From: Paulownia fortunei
Taxonomy: Eukaryota > Streptophyta > Magnoliopsida > Lamiales > Paulowniaceae
Assembly: GCA_019321725.1 (NCBI GenBank)
Contig: CM033109.1
Location: forward strand, 11,005,993 to 11,069,992
DNA: 64,000 nucleotides
Reading direction: 5' to 3'
Shown: positions 23,366 through 36,300 of the stretch, one piece after another
Layout: every line of letters begins with the position of its first letter
Position numbering within the stretch: the first letter of the stretch is position 1
Notes under the pieces: generated by a model
What the model was told of the DNA's origin: nothing
The model's database searches: none
Seen by the model: the letters and a program-made list of their open reading frames with translations, nothing else
Position numbers and translations under genes: made by a program

Positions 23366-23434
23366 TCAGTAACCAAACCCCTAGAGCAAAAGGTATTTGA
23401 GAGACATCTTGAGAAGATGGGCCTCAAATACTAA
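23366..23434 (+). pseudogene. C-terminal end of copia RNase H (outermost element)
   Basis: A short + strand frame reads SVTKPLEQKVFERHLEKMGL and then KY before a stop at 23432-23434. This matches the terminal residues of Ty1/copia polyproteins (TKPL...FxxHLExMGL). It begins abruptly at the edge of the SIRE-like LTR and is followed within 30 bases by a polypurine tract and an LTR start, so it is the 3' end of a + strand copia element. Confidence 0.72.
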
Positions 23435-23452
23435 ACAATTAGCTCTGGGGTA

Positions 23453-23462
23453 AGTGGTAGAT
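23453..23462 (+). other. Polypurine tract of the outermost copia element
   Basis: AAGTGGTAGA-type purine tract immediately before the LTR start at 23463. It is the counterpart of the AAGTGGGAGAT tract typical of plant copia elements. Confidence 0.65.
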
Positions 23463-24243
23463 TATTAGATAAGTGCCCAATAAGCCAATTAGATTAATTA
23501 TTTATTGTAATATTATAAAATGATATTTTTCAATCAATATCAATAAAATAGGTCATTCTTCATCTTTCTTTACTTTATTTTAATTTAAATGAAGTCCTTA
23601 GACTATATACATATAAATTATGATCGCACATATGATAGAGATCGTAGAATATGCTTCTATGGATTTAGTTTTAAAATGTTCCAAGTCAAGGACCATTAAA
23701 ACAAGACATCAATGATCCAATAAAACTTGCACATATGAAGAAGGCTTATAAGGAGAATGCCTAGTTCCATTGGCATCAGTCTTGTAACACTACACTCAAT
23801 TTTTCATAGAAGGATATGAAATAAAGTCAGGGGATAATGGTTTTAATTATTCTATTGCATGTATGTGGGTGTTAGCTAGGAATAAATACATTGAACTACC
23901 CCATCCATGATTTCCTAATTGAAAATAAAATATTATCAACTACGGAATTTTTTTACTACGATAGTGCAAGATTAGTCCTTTGACCATCGTTATAATCTTG
24001 TGCATGGTTTATTGTAAGTTGATTTCTTCTCCAATTATATGATTATTACAAGGAGAATATTTTGGGTACAATATAATCATGTGTCGAGGTTAATGAGTGG
24101 TCAATCAATGATTCGTCATCTATCTAAATGAATAAGTGAATTTCTTATGTTTTTCACGATATTTGACTTGGAAATGCTTGGCCAAAGTTGAATAAAAGTT
24201 AGAAAAGAATTTTTTAATGTCATTATTGAGTCAAGTGACTAGG
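23463..24243 (+). repeat. Outermost copia 3' LTR, piece 1 of 3
   Basis: Begins TATTAGATAAGTGCCC (originally TGTTAG...) followed by AATAAGCCAATTAG, a common start of plant copia LTRs. The piece ends where a LINE inserted; its last 16 bases (GAGTCAAGTGACTAGG, 24228-24243) are repeated at 32260-32275, where the LTR resumes. Confidence 0.68.
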
Positions 24244-24374
24244 AACCCCTTTTTTGTTAAATCGACTTGTGCCTAGGCCGAGAGTTTGGAATGGACCCCT
24301 ACCAGTTTATTAATCAAAAAAGTCAAAAGGAATGCTAACTTCCTTACAATCAATAAAGCATAAAATAATGAGTA

Positions 24375-27300
24375 CTATTTAAAATAAGGAATATTTAGAC
24401 TATCTAATCTAAGAAGACCTCTAATCTCACGTAGAAAATTTGATGGCAACCCAAAACCTAAAGATTGAGGATCGCAAGCAAATGTAGCCAAAAAACTTGC
24501 AATATGATTACCTTCATAATAAATATGTGACCCTTTAATGTCCATCTCCTTTCTCCTAACCAAGAAATTGGAAATCAGATGTTAGAAATGTCAATTCCCA
24601 ATGTGAATACCTTCCAAGAGATGTAGCAAAATTGTGTATCAAGTTCCATCTAAAGCCTTCTATATCCTTGATGAAATGAAATGTCAATTCCTTGAAGAAC
24701 AGCCGATAGTTTAGCGAAAATACTAGAATCAATCCTAATGAAAGAATAATATGCAATTATACCATCACCCATTTCATCACTAAGAATACCACCACCCCCA
24801 ACAGATCCTGGATTTCCCCTAGATACCCCATCACAATTTAATTTAAGCCAAGAAAACATTGGTTTAAGCCAGCGAACCAAATGAACTTAGAGCAATTTTC
24901 AATTTATGTGGTTGAAAGCCCCAGTTAATTGCAATTTTTGAATCTCCTTTCCAAAAGAGGGACACCAAGAAGACCTTGAGAGTTAGCCATGAACAAATGA
25001 TTTAGAACATCCAAAATAATTTTGCACGGAACAGCTACAATATCTCAATGTTTCGCATTTTTCTTAGCCAACCAAATGAACTAAGTAATAAGAAGGGGAA
25101 TGATTCGTCCAACATGGTCATAAAAGGGCACAAATTCCGCATTACCAGCAATACTTAAACTTTGAATTACTGAAATATTAATCTAGACAATTCCTCAAGA
25201 TGCCATTGATCTTGGTGCCATAAATCTTTAACTAAGGACCGATCACATTGGGAAAAGTTAGTTAGATGATATAATGGTCCTTAAGCAACCCAGTGGTCAA
25301 ACCAAAAAGAGATACAACCTCTACCAAATCTCCAAAAAATATATTGCTCTACAACATTTTGAATTCTAAACAATCTTTTCCAGACTATTGAATGGTTAGG
25401 TTTGTATAGGGCACAGGAAAAATGATCTCATGAGCAGTATTTGAAGATGTAAACTGCTTTTAAAATGAATTAGAGGACCGGAAAGTCTGCCACATTTTCA
25501 TGGAAAAAGCAGAACATACATCCGCTAAGCTTCTCACACCAATACGACCTTCTTCAAAAGGAAAACATGCCTCCAAGCAAGATGTCCAATGAATCCGCTA
25601 TAAGAAGTTGTAAAGCCCAAAAAAATCGATTAAGAAGTCTGTCAATTCTTTGAAAAATCATTTTGGAGCAGACATCACTTGTAAAATATGAAGTGACATA
25701 GAATTCAACATGCTCTTAATCAACATCAATCTCCTACCACCATAAGCAGGACGTCTCCCCACCTGCAATCCTATCATGCATCTTGGAAATAATTCCATCA
25801 AATAATACACCTTTTCCATCCCTTATAAAGTGGAGCTCCAAGATAAGTAAATGGAAATCGTTTGGAACTAAAACTAGTGAGACTCTTAATTTGTTAGATT
25901 CTTTGTAAAGAGAACTTTTTCCCAATCAGTTGCCTAAACATCTTTTCATAAGAACTAAGAAACTCCACTAAATTTGTTAAGCCTTTATCATTGGCTTTAG
26001 TGAAAATAATCATGTCATCATCATAGGCCAAGTGAGACACAAGAAGACCACCACCAGATTGATATCGTAAGCTTGTATTGTGAGAAAAGAGATAATTGAG
26101 GCCTCTCGAAAGAACCTCTGTTGCTAGAACAAATAAAGCTAGGAAAATAGGATCTCCTTATCTCAATCCACTAGTAGATTTAAAGAAACCTACTGATTAA
26201 CCATTCACAAATACAAAAAACCACGAATTGTCCATAGTTTCTAACTAAAGAAATCCATTCAGTAGGGAAACCCAAATTACATAAAATAGCACAAAAAAAC
26301 TCCTATTCACCATGTCATATGCCTTAACCATATCAAGTTTCAAGGTCCAATTCTCTTCCTTACATTTGTTGTCAATGGCATGCGTAAGTTCCTGTGCCAA
26401 TAATATATTATCACTAATAAGGCGACCAGGTACAAACCACTTTGAGCTGGGGAGATGATTTTTGAAGAAGAGAAGCCAACTTGTTAAACAACAGCTTCAA
26501 TCCCTTGGAGAATCAATTTTAGGAATGAGCACCCCCTAGTCGCATTAAAGCTCCAAGGCATAGGAATACCATTGAAGAATTGAGTGCAAGCTTCATATAA
26601 ATCACCGCAATGATATTCCAACAATGCTGAAAAAATAATGATGAATAACCATTTAAACCCGCCACGTTATCAAGATGAATCTGAAATATAATTGATCTAA
26701 GTTCATCCATCGAATGTGCCGAACATAAGAAATAAAGGACTATATTACACAGGATTGAGGAAAGACCCACAATATCTTGCTCACAAAAATCTGATGGTTT
26801 ATCTGTGAGCAATCTCTGGAAAAAAAAATAGCGAAAGCTCGGATATCGGATTATATTGTTAAAGTATGCCCCTCATTTTCTATCCTATAAATCAGACACT
26901 TCTTGTCTTTGTTTCTTAACCAACGAGTGAAAATATGCAGGATTCCTTTCCCCCCATTCAACCACTTGCATATCAATTTTTACTTCCAATAACGTTATTC
27001 AATACGAGCATAATTCAAATCAACCTTGTTTTGGTTCATGGCAATCGGATTATCATCCAAAGGGTTCTCCCCAAACAATTTTCCTTTACAAACACAAGTC
27101 TCCTCAGCAGTTGCACATTATCAAAATTATTCCTAGAAACCTCCTTATTCCACCATTTTTAACTGATTTTTTACACGATAAATTTTTTACTGAAATTTAA
27201 TCTTACCTTTAGCTGATAAAGAAGTCTCCTACACAGCTTAACAATATTCAACAATTCTGGATGTTTAATCCAGACTGTAATGAAACGAAATGGGGAACCT

Positions 27301-27984
27301 GATTTTTCTACCAAGAAATTACCCACAACAAGCAATGGAGAATTATCTAATCGACATTTAGCCAAGTGTTTAACCTTGGTAAATAGGAAAGACGTCCAGC
27401 CAACCATCCAAAATCAATACCCTATCAAGTTTTTTTCTAAACACGATTGCCATACCAAGCAAATTTATTACCTTCAAACCCAACATCAACCAAAGAACAA
27501 TAAAGCATCATATTGGCAAAATCATCCATGGAGCAAAGCTTCAATGCACCACTCCTTCTTTCTCATCAACATGAAGTATGGTATTAAAATCCCCACAAAC
27601 AAGCCAAGGGTCAGCACTATGATTCAAATCACATAATGCATCCCGTAAAATCATCTTACCAGCTCTATCACAGCTTACATATACAAAAGAGCAACTAACT
27701 AACTTCGATAAAAGGTGAGATGAAACCAAACATCTACAAATTGATCATGGTTAACTAAAATATCAATATGAACATCATTATTCCAAAATAGCCAAAATAT
27801 GACCATTGCTATTAGAGATAACATTTTGAAAGCCAAAATTTTGATATATTACCCGATCATCAAGATGAAATTTTAGTTCTAGAATCGCCATAATTGATGT
27901 TTTTTTTCTCTTACACATCCATTTTAAAATGCCTTGAGATTTTTCATTGCCCAACCCCCTAATATTCCAACTCAGAATATTCAT
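24375..27984 (-). pseudogene. LINE ORF2: endonuclease, reverse transcriptase, RNase H
   Basis: ORF2 starts at 27984 with MNILSWNIRGLGNEKSQGIL, the classic start of plant L1 endonucleases. WLVCGDFNTILHVDEKEGVV near 27600 is the conserved metal-binding block. RT follows: DELRSIIFQIHLDNVAGLNG near 26690, NWTLKLDMVKAYD near 26345, GDPIFLALFVLATEV near 26150 and the catalytic stretch HLAYDDDMIIFTKAND near 26010. A C-terminal RNase H (FSWLKLNCDGVSRGNPGSVG, 24860-24650) and HIYYEGNHIASFLATFACD follow, ending with a stop at 24375. RT nicks and copies LINE RNA at the target. Many stops and frameshifts interrupt it. ORF1 ends 25 nt upstream. Confidence 0.85.
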
Positions 27985-28009
27985 AAATTAACATCTGATA
28001 GGGGGTTGT

Positions 28010-31000
28010 CTAAAAAATAGATTTTACACTACGCCTAGTCTGAATCTGCCTCAGCATGATAGGCATATTGGATTGTGACTCACCAGCATGTTGTGAATTT
28101 GGGTCCTCAAGGGATGAACTTCTACGACGAGAAGTAGCCACACGAACCTTCTCAAACACAAGAATATCCTCCACTGGCTCCGTATTTAGATTCAAAACCT
28201 GGTTATCTATAAAATCACCACTCTTATTCTCAAAATCCAACTCCACATATGTATTAATTCCACAAATCTAATCGTTAGGGTTAGGGTTAGGGTTTTGAGC
28301 ATCCATAATTCAAATAAAACCATTTTGAATTTAATGTGTCCATCTGCTTTAAATTTTGGGATTAACCCTAAGTTTAAATGTCTGAATTACCAGTCAATGG
28401 AATTAATTGATTATCAGAAGCATTACCGAAGGGCTTTGATTTCTGACACCATTGTGCGAAAAGCCGAGGACTTGCCTACATTCAAATTCAAATTGGCACA
28501 AATAGAAAGCGATTTTTCTAACGATTTATCAAGGTTGGGAATGCTAGTATCCAACGACACATTCAGAATAGAGAAAAAACTAAAATCATTATGTGCTAAA
28601 TTAATTCTTGCAGTTTTTTCGACCTACTATTTAGTCCTAACAATGGGAGGATCAACGAATACATGTTTTTTACCTTTCTTAATTTCAACCCTACACCTAT
28701 CATTAAGATTCAATTTTTCTTTCTCCTTAACCATGATTAGACATTTATAAGTAAAACCCTAATGTTCAATCAAATCATGACCCAAATGACAACATTTAGT
28801 GCAATACTTCCAAAGTTGCTCATACAAAACTTTATGTGTACATCTTCACAACCAATCAAGATTTCATTCTCATGAGTGTCTAAAAAATCAATTTCCACAC
28901 AAACCCTAGCAATACTAGGTCTAGTACGATCAGTTGTCGGTTCATCAAGTTTAAGAAACTTATCAATCACTGAACCAAATCCTGAAAGGGCTGTCTTATG
29001 AAATATATGAACGGGAAGTTCCAGCAACCCAATCCAAATAGAAATAGTCGGTAATTCAATTTTAGTGTTAAAACCTGGCTCTCATTTAAATAATCACATT
29101 AAAAAACCATTGAGATAGATAATTTGCTTCATCCAAAGTCTCATAAAATCATCTTCATTCATCAATCAGATCAATATATGTTTAATGTTAATAACACCTA
29201 TCTAAAAAGCTCTAACCAACCCAAACATGGAGAACTTCGACTGATAATTCTTAATCGATAGAGAACCATGGGAGAACTTACCAATTAATGAAAATTTGAA
29301 AGGGCGGCTATGATTGTAGTCTCCTCTTTATCAAATTGAATAATTTTTTTCCACGAAAAGGAAGGAACACGGCCAAAATGATCATAAGCAAGGTCTGCAA
29401 AAACTTTTTTGGATGAACGTGAGTTTTGAATATCAGGATGTCCTGCTGTCTTGGAAGAACGAGCCATGGAGGCAAGGTGCACTTAAACGATTGAAACTCC
29501 AATGGATTAGGTGGTGGTAGGCCGGGTGGTGTAATACCCGAGCCTCGCGCTACTCAGTTGACCAAAATAGTTCATGTATTTCATGTTGCGTATGTGTCAT
29601 TTGTATTTTAATTGATATTTCATAGTGTATTATATTTTATACAATATTTTAATAATTAAACTTTTAAAATTATCACCAATATTAGTTTTCAAATTCTTTA
29701 ATCTAATTGGTTGAGTTGGTATTAAGATAAGAGGATTTAGGTGTCAACTATTAGATACGATCATGATACGCGTAAGTGAAAGGTGACATCGTTGTATTTA
29801 TCAGTATAGGATAAACTATGCAAATAAATTAATTGGGGAGAAAATAGTGATAGTAATGGTAATAATAATAATAAAAAAAAATTAAGGACATTATCATATT
29901 AATTAAGAGGGTGTAAATTCTTACTAGAAAATAAATTTGGGGGTTTATAAATAAATATCAAAATATTATGTATTAATTATATATATAGATGTATGAAAAA
30001 TATTATATATATATGTATAGATGTATGAAATATATATAGATATAAGTATATGTGTGTAGTATAATAAAATAATATCATAATATATATGTGTGTGTGTGTG
30101 TGTATACACGTGTATAGCTTATATTTTAGATAAGCATATATTATATATATATATATATTATATTAGAATGTTAGTTTCTATATACATATATGTATACACG
30201 TGTATAGTGTATAGTAATAGTTATAATATATTACACATATGTTACAATATATTATATTAGTTTTTCTTAATAGCTAAGTAATAGTTAAGATATTAAAACA
30301 AGATATTATACATATGTTATAATATATTATACTAGGTATAATATATTATATTATATTAAGGATAAGTATACATATGTTACAATATTATATTAGGTTTTCT
30401 TAATAGCTAAGTAATAGTTAAGATATTAAAACACCATACACACACGTTCATGGCAGCAAAGGAAAGGAAAAGAGAAGAAAAAAAAGAAAGAAAGAAAAAG
30501 AAAAAGGGAGAAAGAAAAAATAAATTTAAACCGTAGAAATTTGAGAAAATTTTGGGTAAGTCCTTTCTTATTTTTGTACGGATAAAAATATATATTAATG
30601 TTGTTTATTTCTAATTTGAAAGACAGTTTTTGATCCAAATTAACTAGTTATCTTCTTGTGAGACAATAATTAATATACACCTTTAATTCGAAATTAGTTA
30701 CAAAGATTTGATTTTAATTATCCTGTATTAATTGAATGAAAGAGCTAATTTAATTAAGGGATTTGTTAGGGGGATTATAACACATCAATTAGATAATATT
30801 AAAATAAATTTGAGATGAGAAATTAATGTATTTAAAAGGTTTTAATTGGTGTGAGTATAAATTTTAAGATTTGATTGTTACTTAATTAAATTTAAAATTT
30901 AAGATCCCTTATGAAATTTGATATAGAAACCTATTGATTAAGAATGAAAATTAATACGTTATACTTTTACAAGCTGCCTTATATCTAAGGTTAGGGAGGA

Positions 31001-32243
31001 GAATCTTGTTAACCTTTAGTAGGATATCAAAAGTGAAAGGTAAGTAAAAATCCATTTGCAACTACAATGTATGAACATAGTATTTTGTACATTATCTATA
31101 TTAAACGTGATATTTGTGGCTGGATATGTGTATTGTGAGTATTATACATACCTTATAGTGCATATGTTACTTGTATGATGGGACATATGATCCGTTGTGT
31201 TATTGAACATGCCATTCATCAGCATATACATGTTCATGCATAATACATGCTCACATTTGAGATTTTTGGCACGCATGACATTATTTTCAGAAAGAAAATA
31301 TTTTGGTTGGCCACTACTAGTGTACCGAGGCTCATGTGTGGCTTATTTATATGATATTTGGGGCGCCGTGAGTATTATTTCTCAAAGGATTATAGAGGTT
31401 GACAGGGGGTGTGCCTCTGGTGGTCACGAGAGGGTGGACTACTTGACTGTGCCCTTATCGACGCTGCTGGTGGGAAGACTTCTGAAGGGTCACAGGGGAA
31501 GACAGGGGGTGGACCTCTGGTGATTTCAGGAGATGGCCCCGGACTGTGTCGATCTGTTTATGGCCATGTGATTATTGATATTATTGAGAATTCTATCCGG
31601 TACATAATAGGTGGGCCAAGGGCCCAGTGATGGAAAATAATTTTGAATTAACTATTTTTATGCATAAGTTTACATTCTTGTCATGATCTCATAGAAATGC
31701 ATTGCATTTATATTGGATTATTCTTCAGCATGCATGATTTTCATTTACTGAGTATTAGCTCACGTAGTTCATGCATTGTAGGTGAGTTTAATGATACTTG
31801 AAGCCACTGACTTACTGAGTGAGCGGTTGGAGCTCCTACAGGTTCTGAGGATCAGTGTAAATGAATGACGACCTGTTGGGATAGTTGTTAACTTATTTGA
31901 TTTTGGAGTCTATTGTATTAGGTTTTGAGATTTATACTATGTGTTACTTTTAAAACTTTTCTATACATGGGTATGTAAATATTATGTTTGTTATGCATCA
32001 ATTGCAGGTATATATATATATATATATTAGTTTGTGAGTGGAAAAAATAATTTATTATTTATTAAACTGTTATAGGAAAAAAAAATTATTTCATGCATGC
32101 GCCCAGGATTTATCATGTCAAAATTATTATATATATAAATATATATGTGTGTGTAGTAATGAGGGTATTACAGGTGGCTTAAGGTTAGAATTAGGGTTAG
32201 AGAGAGGAGAGATATTTGAGAGAGAATCTGTAGAGGCTGCCAT
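28010..32243 (-). pseudogene. LINE ORF1 (DUF4283-type), split by a solo LTR
   Basis: The probable start codon is at 32243 (MAASTDSLSNISPLSN). The frame reaches PPP at about 32178, is cut by the solo LTR (29530-32172), and resumes below 29529 with NPLEFQSFKC. Below that, VFADLAYDHFGRVPSFSWKK near 29370, then LLELPVHIFHKTALSGFGSV and IDKFLKLDEPTTDRTRPSIA near 29010-28890, form the DUF4283 RNA-binding region of plant L1 ORF1. A zinc knuckle is not clear. The C-terminal part is low-complexity and ends RRSVKSIF at 28010. ORF1 protein would bind LINE RNA. Confidence 0.75.
29530..32172 (+). mobile_element. Solo LTR of the Tekay/Del-type gypsy family
   Basis: A 2,643-bp LTR starts TGTAATACCCGAGCCTCG and ends GAGGGTATTACA, flanked by a perfect 5-bp TSD GGTGG (29525-29529 and 32173-32177). 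It has no internal region. It matches, in opposite orientation, the LTRs at 38306-40819 and 45520-47814, including the block around 31300-31620 (GGTGGACCTCTGGTGA, GTGTCGATCTGTTTATGG). Unequal recombination between two LTRs normally leaves such a solo LTR. AT and GT microsatellites (29985-30240) lie inside. ORFs called within it (for example 31197-31630) are not genes. Confidence 0.9.
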
Positions 32244-32275
32244 GAGTCGATATTGAATAGAGTCAAGTGACTAGG

Positions 32276-32534
32276 TATGGATATATAGTTATCGATCAAT
32301 TAGAGTTTTGACTAATAATTCATATTCTAGATTCAATTAGAAGATTGTTTGATAAAAGGATTATATTTGCATGGTACTCGTTATTCAAAAAGTTTCGCTA
32401 CTTTATCTATATCTATCTTTATGGAGTGTTACTCGACGCTAACCATGATTGGTGGTTTTTAGAATTAAATGGTTAATTCCATAAGAATTAATTAATTAGA
32501 TTAATTCATCAAAATAATTTAATTATCCAATTAT
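32276..32534 (+). repeat. Outermost copia 3' LTR, piece 2 of 3
   Basis: AT-rich sequence lying between the LINE's TSD and the BARE-like copia. It carries on from the LTR sequence interrupted at 24243. Its last five bases, ATTAT (32530-32534), are the TSD of the copia insertion and recur at 53166-53170. Confidence 0.6.
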
Positions 32535-34796
32535 TTTTGGGTTCACTATAATCGCAAGGGCATGTGTAGCGAAAAATTAAATTTTTTATCAAACATAAAT
32601 TTATTTGATAAATTTATCCCCTCAATTCAAAAGCAATTTTAACGATAGCGCTTATTCAAATGAATATATATAAATAAATATATTAAATTTGAATTATACC
32701 TTTCGTACACTTTGATTACTGTAGAAAATGAAGCAATTAATTGCTTATCAAAATTCGCAGGGATCTATTGTCTTCTCTCTATCAGGTCCACAATACAAAA
32801 AGTAACACCGATTAAAAGAATTCGCTAGTATCCTTAAAATTATTTTCTAATCTAGAACCAGAGTAAAATTTGTCATTTAATCTAATTGATGGATTAAGAA
32901 CAAGTTTTCAAGAATAATAAAGATTGATTCTTTAAGTTTTTTAAATTTGTATATGAAGAGAATATTAAGAAACCTATTTTCTTTAAAGAACAAGAAAATC
33001 AAGATTTTTAAGAAAACACTTTTCTTTTTCTTTTCTTTTCTTTTCTTTTTCTTGGAGAGAAAAAAAGAAGACTAACAAAATAATTTTTCAAAAACTCTAG
33101 AAGTAATTTTTGGCCCTCTCCTATTAATAGGGGCCAAAAATTGGCTTTTCTCCAACTTTAGGAGTGTTTGTCAATTTTGAACTACTTCAAAATTCAATCT
33201 TGGAAGAATTTTGAATCTTCCAACAAATTTTTTTTTCTCTCCAATGTATGTAAACTTATTTGAGACTACATTAGTTATCAAAAATTATCTACATACATCC
33301 TTGATATTAATTTGAATTCTTCAAATAATATCAATATATATATATATCAAATATATATAAAAAATATATTTATATAAAATAAAATGCTAGTGGCCGATAT
33401 TTAATTATATAAATATATTAATTAAATAAATTATATGTATTTTAATTATCCTCTTCATCTTCTAGTGGGCTTCTTAAGTGATCACTTTAATTTTTGGGCT
33501 TGGACCTAAAAATCTATGAATCAATTCAATTATTTAATCCCAAATTAATCAAAGATCAATTATAACTTACTCCAATTGAGCTTTCTAATCAAATTAGGTC
33601 CAAATAAATAATTTAATTTTTTAATCGAATAATTTAATTTAACCATTAAATTAAATAGAACCCTTAATTAATTAATTAATTAATTAATCAATATTACCTA
33701 ATTAATTTTCAACCATTAAAAAATCCTAAAATATAAATACTGCTTTCCAAAAAGATGTGTGACCCTCTTAGGTTCACTACCAAACTAGTAGTAGGTTTAC
33801 AATATTTGCAACTTATGAATAATAATTATTTGAATTAATTAATCTAATTAATTAATCCACTTGAAATTAACTCCTTAATTTCAAAAACCTCACTATCCAT
33901 GAAAACACCTAACAAGTAATTTTGGCAAGCTAGTCTTAGCGAGTAAACCTATTTCAATTGCGAGTACCATGCATGTACGGTTCTTTCGACAGCTAATCTC
34001 TCAACTGAATCTTGGACATAGATTATAAGTCAAAACCCTAAATGATTCAATAACTGTTATTCCTTTTCAAGTTCCAATGATTTTTGATGAATCAAGATTC
34101 ATCCTATTTTGACCAAGGTTTTTGAATCGTGAATTATGAAAATACAGGAGATTCACTTGTTAAATAAAAAACAAGTATCGAATTCTATGTTGGCCACTGA
34201 CAAACCTCCATGCACACCAGTACAATACCCAACATGTCTCCTTTGTGATTGTCAAGTAATTAAAAGATATATTAAAGAGCTGCAAGATGCACACAAAGCA
34301 TCGTGCCTCAAGTCCGAGGACTAGTCGTGCACTATTACAACATAAAAATTCTTATTTCAATAGGTAAAGCCTCCAATTAAGAATTTCTTACGGGCCATAT
34401 TCGGTGTACTTGTTTTCTAACAAACACTCACATACACATATTTGTGTCTCTACGCTAATGCCAATGAAATACGACATCCTCGTCTTATAAGCATACATCT
34501 TATGTGTGAGTTTTACTAAGCTATTTAATATCTCATTTCAAAAAACTCTCGACTCGAAACTTATTTAAGACCAAAACTTTAGAGGCATGTTTCATGATCG
34601 TCGTCATATGCGTGACCATGTCCCATAGCTAAATTTGATTTAAGGACTTTATATAATGTGCAAAAATAAAATATACAAGACATAAGATAAAAAAATATCT
34701 TTTTATTAATATAATTCCCAATAAGATTGTATTTACAAAAAAAAAAGACTATAATACACCCAAACTAATGGAGTTACTCAGCATCCTACTCTAACA
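32535..34796 (-). repeat. 3' LTR of the BARE-like copia
   Basis: In + coordinates it begins near 32535 (degenerate TTTTGGGTTCACTATAATCG) and ends CTACTCTAACA at 34796, where the minus-strand polypurine tract (AAGTGGAGAT) abuts. It aligns with 50857-53165 along its whole length. It lacks a stretch of about 33 bp that the other LTR has near 51720-51755 (between GCTAGTGGCC and ATATTTAATT). Confidence 0.85.
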
Positions 34797-35420
34797 ATCT
34801 CCACTTGCTCCAGCTCCAATTACCTATATTTCTAAAGCCTATCTTCTTGAAATGTCCGTCGAATAACTTCTGTGTTAAGGGCTTAGTAAGTGAGTCTGCT
34901 ATATTTTCTGCTAAGGTAAATTGATCCATAATAACGTTGCTCTACCAATGATCTCTTTGATTAAGTGATATCGTCTTATTATGTGCTTGGATCTTTAATA
35001 AGATCTTGGCTCCTTTGCTTACGCAATAGCTTCATTATTATCAAGTAAATAATAACTAAATCAACAACGAATGGAACTACACCCAACTTTTAAATGAAGT
35101 TTCTTATCCAAATAGCTTCATTTGTTGCATCTGATGCAACAATATATTCAACTTCGATGGTAGAATCTGTAGTTATCTCTTGCTTGGAACTCTTCCAACT
35201 GACCGTACTACCATTCAAGGTGAATATATATCCAGACATGAACTTTGAGTCATCTATATCAGACTCAAAACTAGAGTCTGCATATCTATCCACTTTTAGC
35301 TCTCCATTGTCGTATATCAAAAAGATACCCTTAGTTCTTCTCAAGTACTTGAGGATCATCTTATTGGCTTTCCATTATTCTTCTTCTAAATTGAACTGAT
35401 ATCTGCTCATGACATTCAGA
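34797..35420 (-). pseudogene. BARE-like copia RNase H
   Basis: The frame 35359-35090 reads MILKYLRRTKGIFLIYDNGE, YADSSFESDIDDSKFMSGYI and SSKQEITTDSTIEVEYIVAS, the RNase H domain with its DDSKS-type and ExEY motifs. The C-terminus continues to ENIADSLTKPLTQKLFDGHF near 34880 and runs into the polypurine tract. A frameshift or stop separates the two parts. Confidence 0.82.
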
Positions 35421-36300
35421 GCACATGCAATATCATACCTTGTACACAACATTGCATACATTATGCTCCCTATTACGGAAGCATAAGATATGCGAGCAAT
35501 CATTTCTCTCTCTTCAAGTATCTTGGGAGACATAACCTTAGAGAGTGAAACCCCATCACTTATAGGTAAGAATCCTCATTTGGATTCCTTAATGCTAAAC
35601 CATTTTAGTACTTTGTCTATGTACATGGGTTGGGATAGTCCGATCATTCTTCTGGATCTATCTCTATAGATCTTTATCCCTATGATAAAAGATGCATCTC
35701 CTAAGTCCTTCATGGAAAATTAATTAGACAACCAAGTCCTTGTTCATTACAACATTTCTACATCATTCCTAATCAGTAGAATGTGATAAATGTAGAGCAC
35801 AACAAATGTAACTACACTTCCATTAACCTTCTTGTAGATACATGATTAATCTGGATTCTTATGAATACCAAACGTTTTGATTATTTCATCAAACTGGATG
35901 TTCTAACTCCTCAAAGTTTGTTTGAGTCTATAAATAGATCTCTGGAGCTTACAAACCTTTTGCTTGCTCCTACTGGATATGAAGCCTTCTGGCTGCTTCA
36001 TATAGATTTCTTTCTTAATATTTTCATTAAGAAAAGTAATCTTCACACCTATTTGACATATTTCATAATCATAATATGTGGATATAGCCAACAAAATCCG
36101 AATGGGTTTAAGCATCGCCACTGGTGAAAAAGTTTTCTCATAATCAATTCATTGCTTTTGATTATAACCTTTTGCAACCAGACGTGCTTTATAGGTTGAT
36201 ACCTCTCCATCTACTCCAAGCTTCCGCTTGTAGACCTATTTGCAGCCAATGGGAACAATTCCTTGTGGTGGGTCTACCAAGGTCTATACTTTATTGGAGT
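35421..36300 (-). pseudogene. BARE-like copia reverse transcriptase with destroyed catalytic motif
   Basis: From high to low: GCKWVYKRKLGVDGEVSTYK near 36235, a frame with MAMLKPIRILLAISTYYDYE, GVKITFLNENIKKEIYMKQP and GFISSRSKQKVCKLQRSIYR (36121-35903), then RNDL-type blocks. At 35783-35794 the catalytic YVDD is YIYH, so both metal-binding aspartates are gone. Other stops are present. The related copia at 58849-61040 keeps YVDD at the same place. Confidence 0.82.

Larger units (their letters stand above)
24244..32259 (-). mobile_element. L1-type LINE, minus strand, interrupted by a solo LTR
   Basis: The LINE reads from about 32259 (5' end) to 24244 (3' end). It has ORF1 with a DUF4283-like domain, then ORF2 with endonuclease, reverse transcriptase and a C-terminal RNase H. 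It is flanked by a perfect 16-bp duplication GAGTCAAGTGACTAGG (24228-24243 and 32260-32275), the size expected for target-primed reverse transcription. A run of six Ts at the low-coordinate end is a short poly-A tail seen from the other strand. Without the 2,643-bp solo LTR and its duplicated 5 bp it is about 5.4 kb, close to full length for a plant L1. Stops and frameshifts disable both ORFs. Confidence 0.88.

Noticed and set aside
28270..28295. Telomere-like (TTAGGG) repeats, about three copies
   Set aside because: They lie inside LINE ORF1, are too few, and are TTAGGG rather than the usual plant TTTAGGG. Simple coding-region repeat is more likely than interstitial telomere.
28295..28750. 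151-codon + strand ORF
   Set aside because: Antisense shadow of LINE ORF1; the minus strand carries the conserved motifs on both sides.
31197..31630. Overlapping ORFs of 108 and 73 codons
   Set aside because: They lie within a solo gypsy LTR; a related frame in another LTR copy (45937-46173, - strand) shows that it is LTR sequence, not a host gene.
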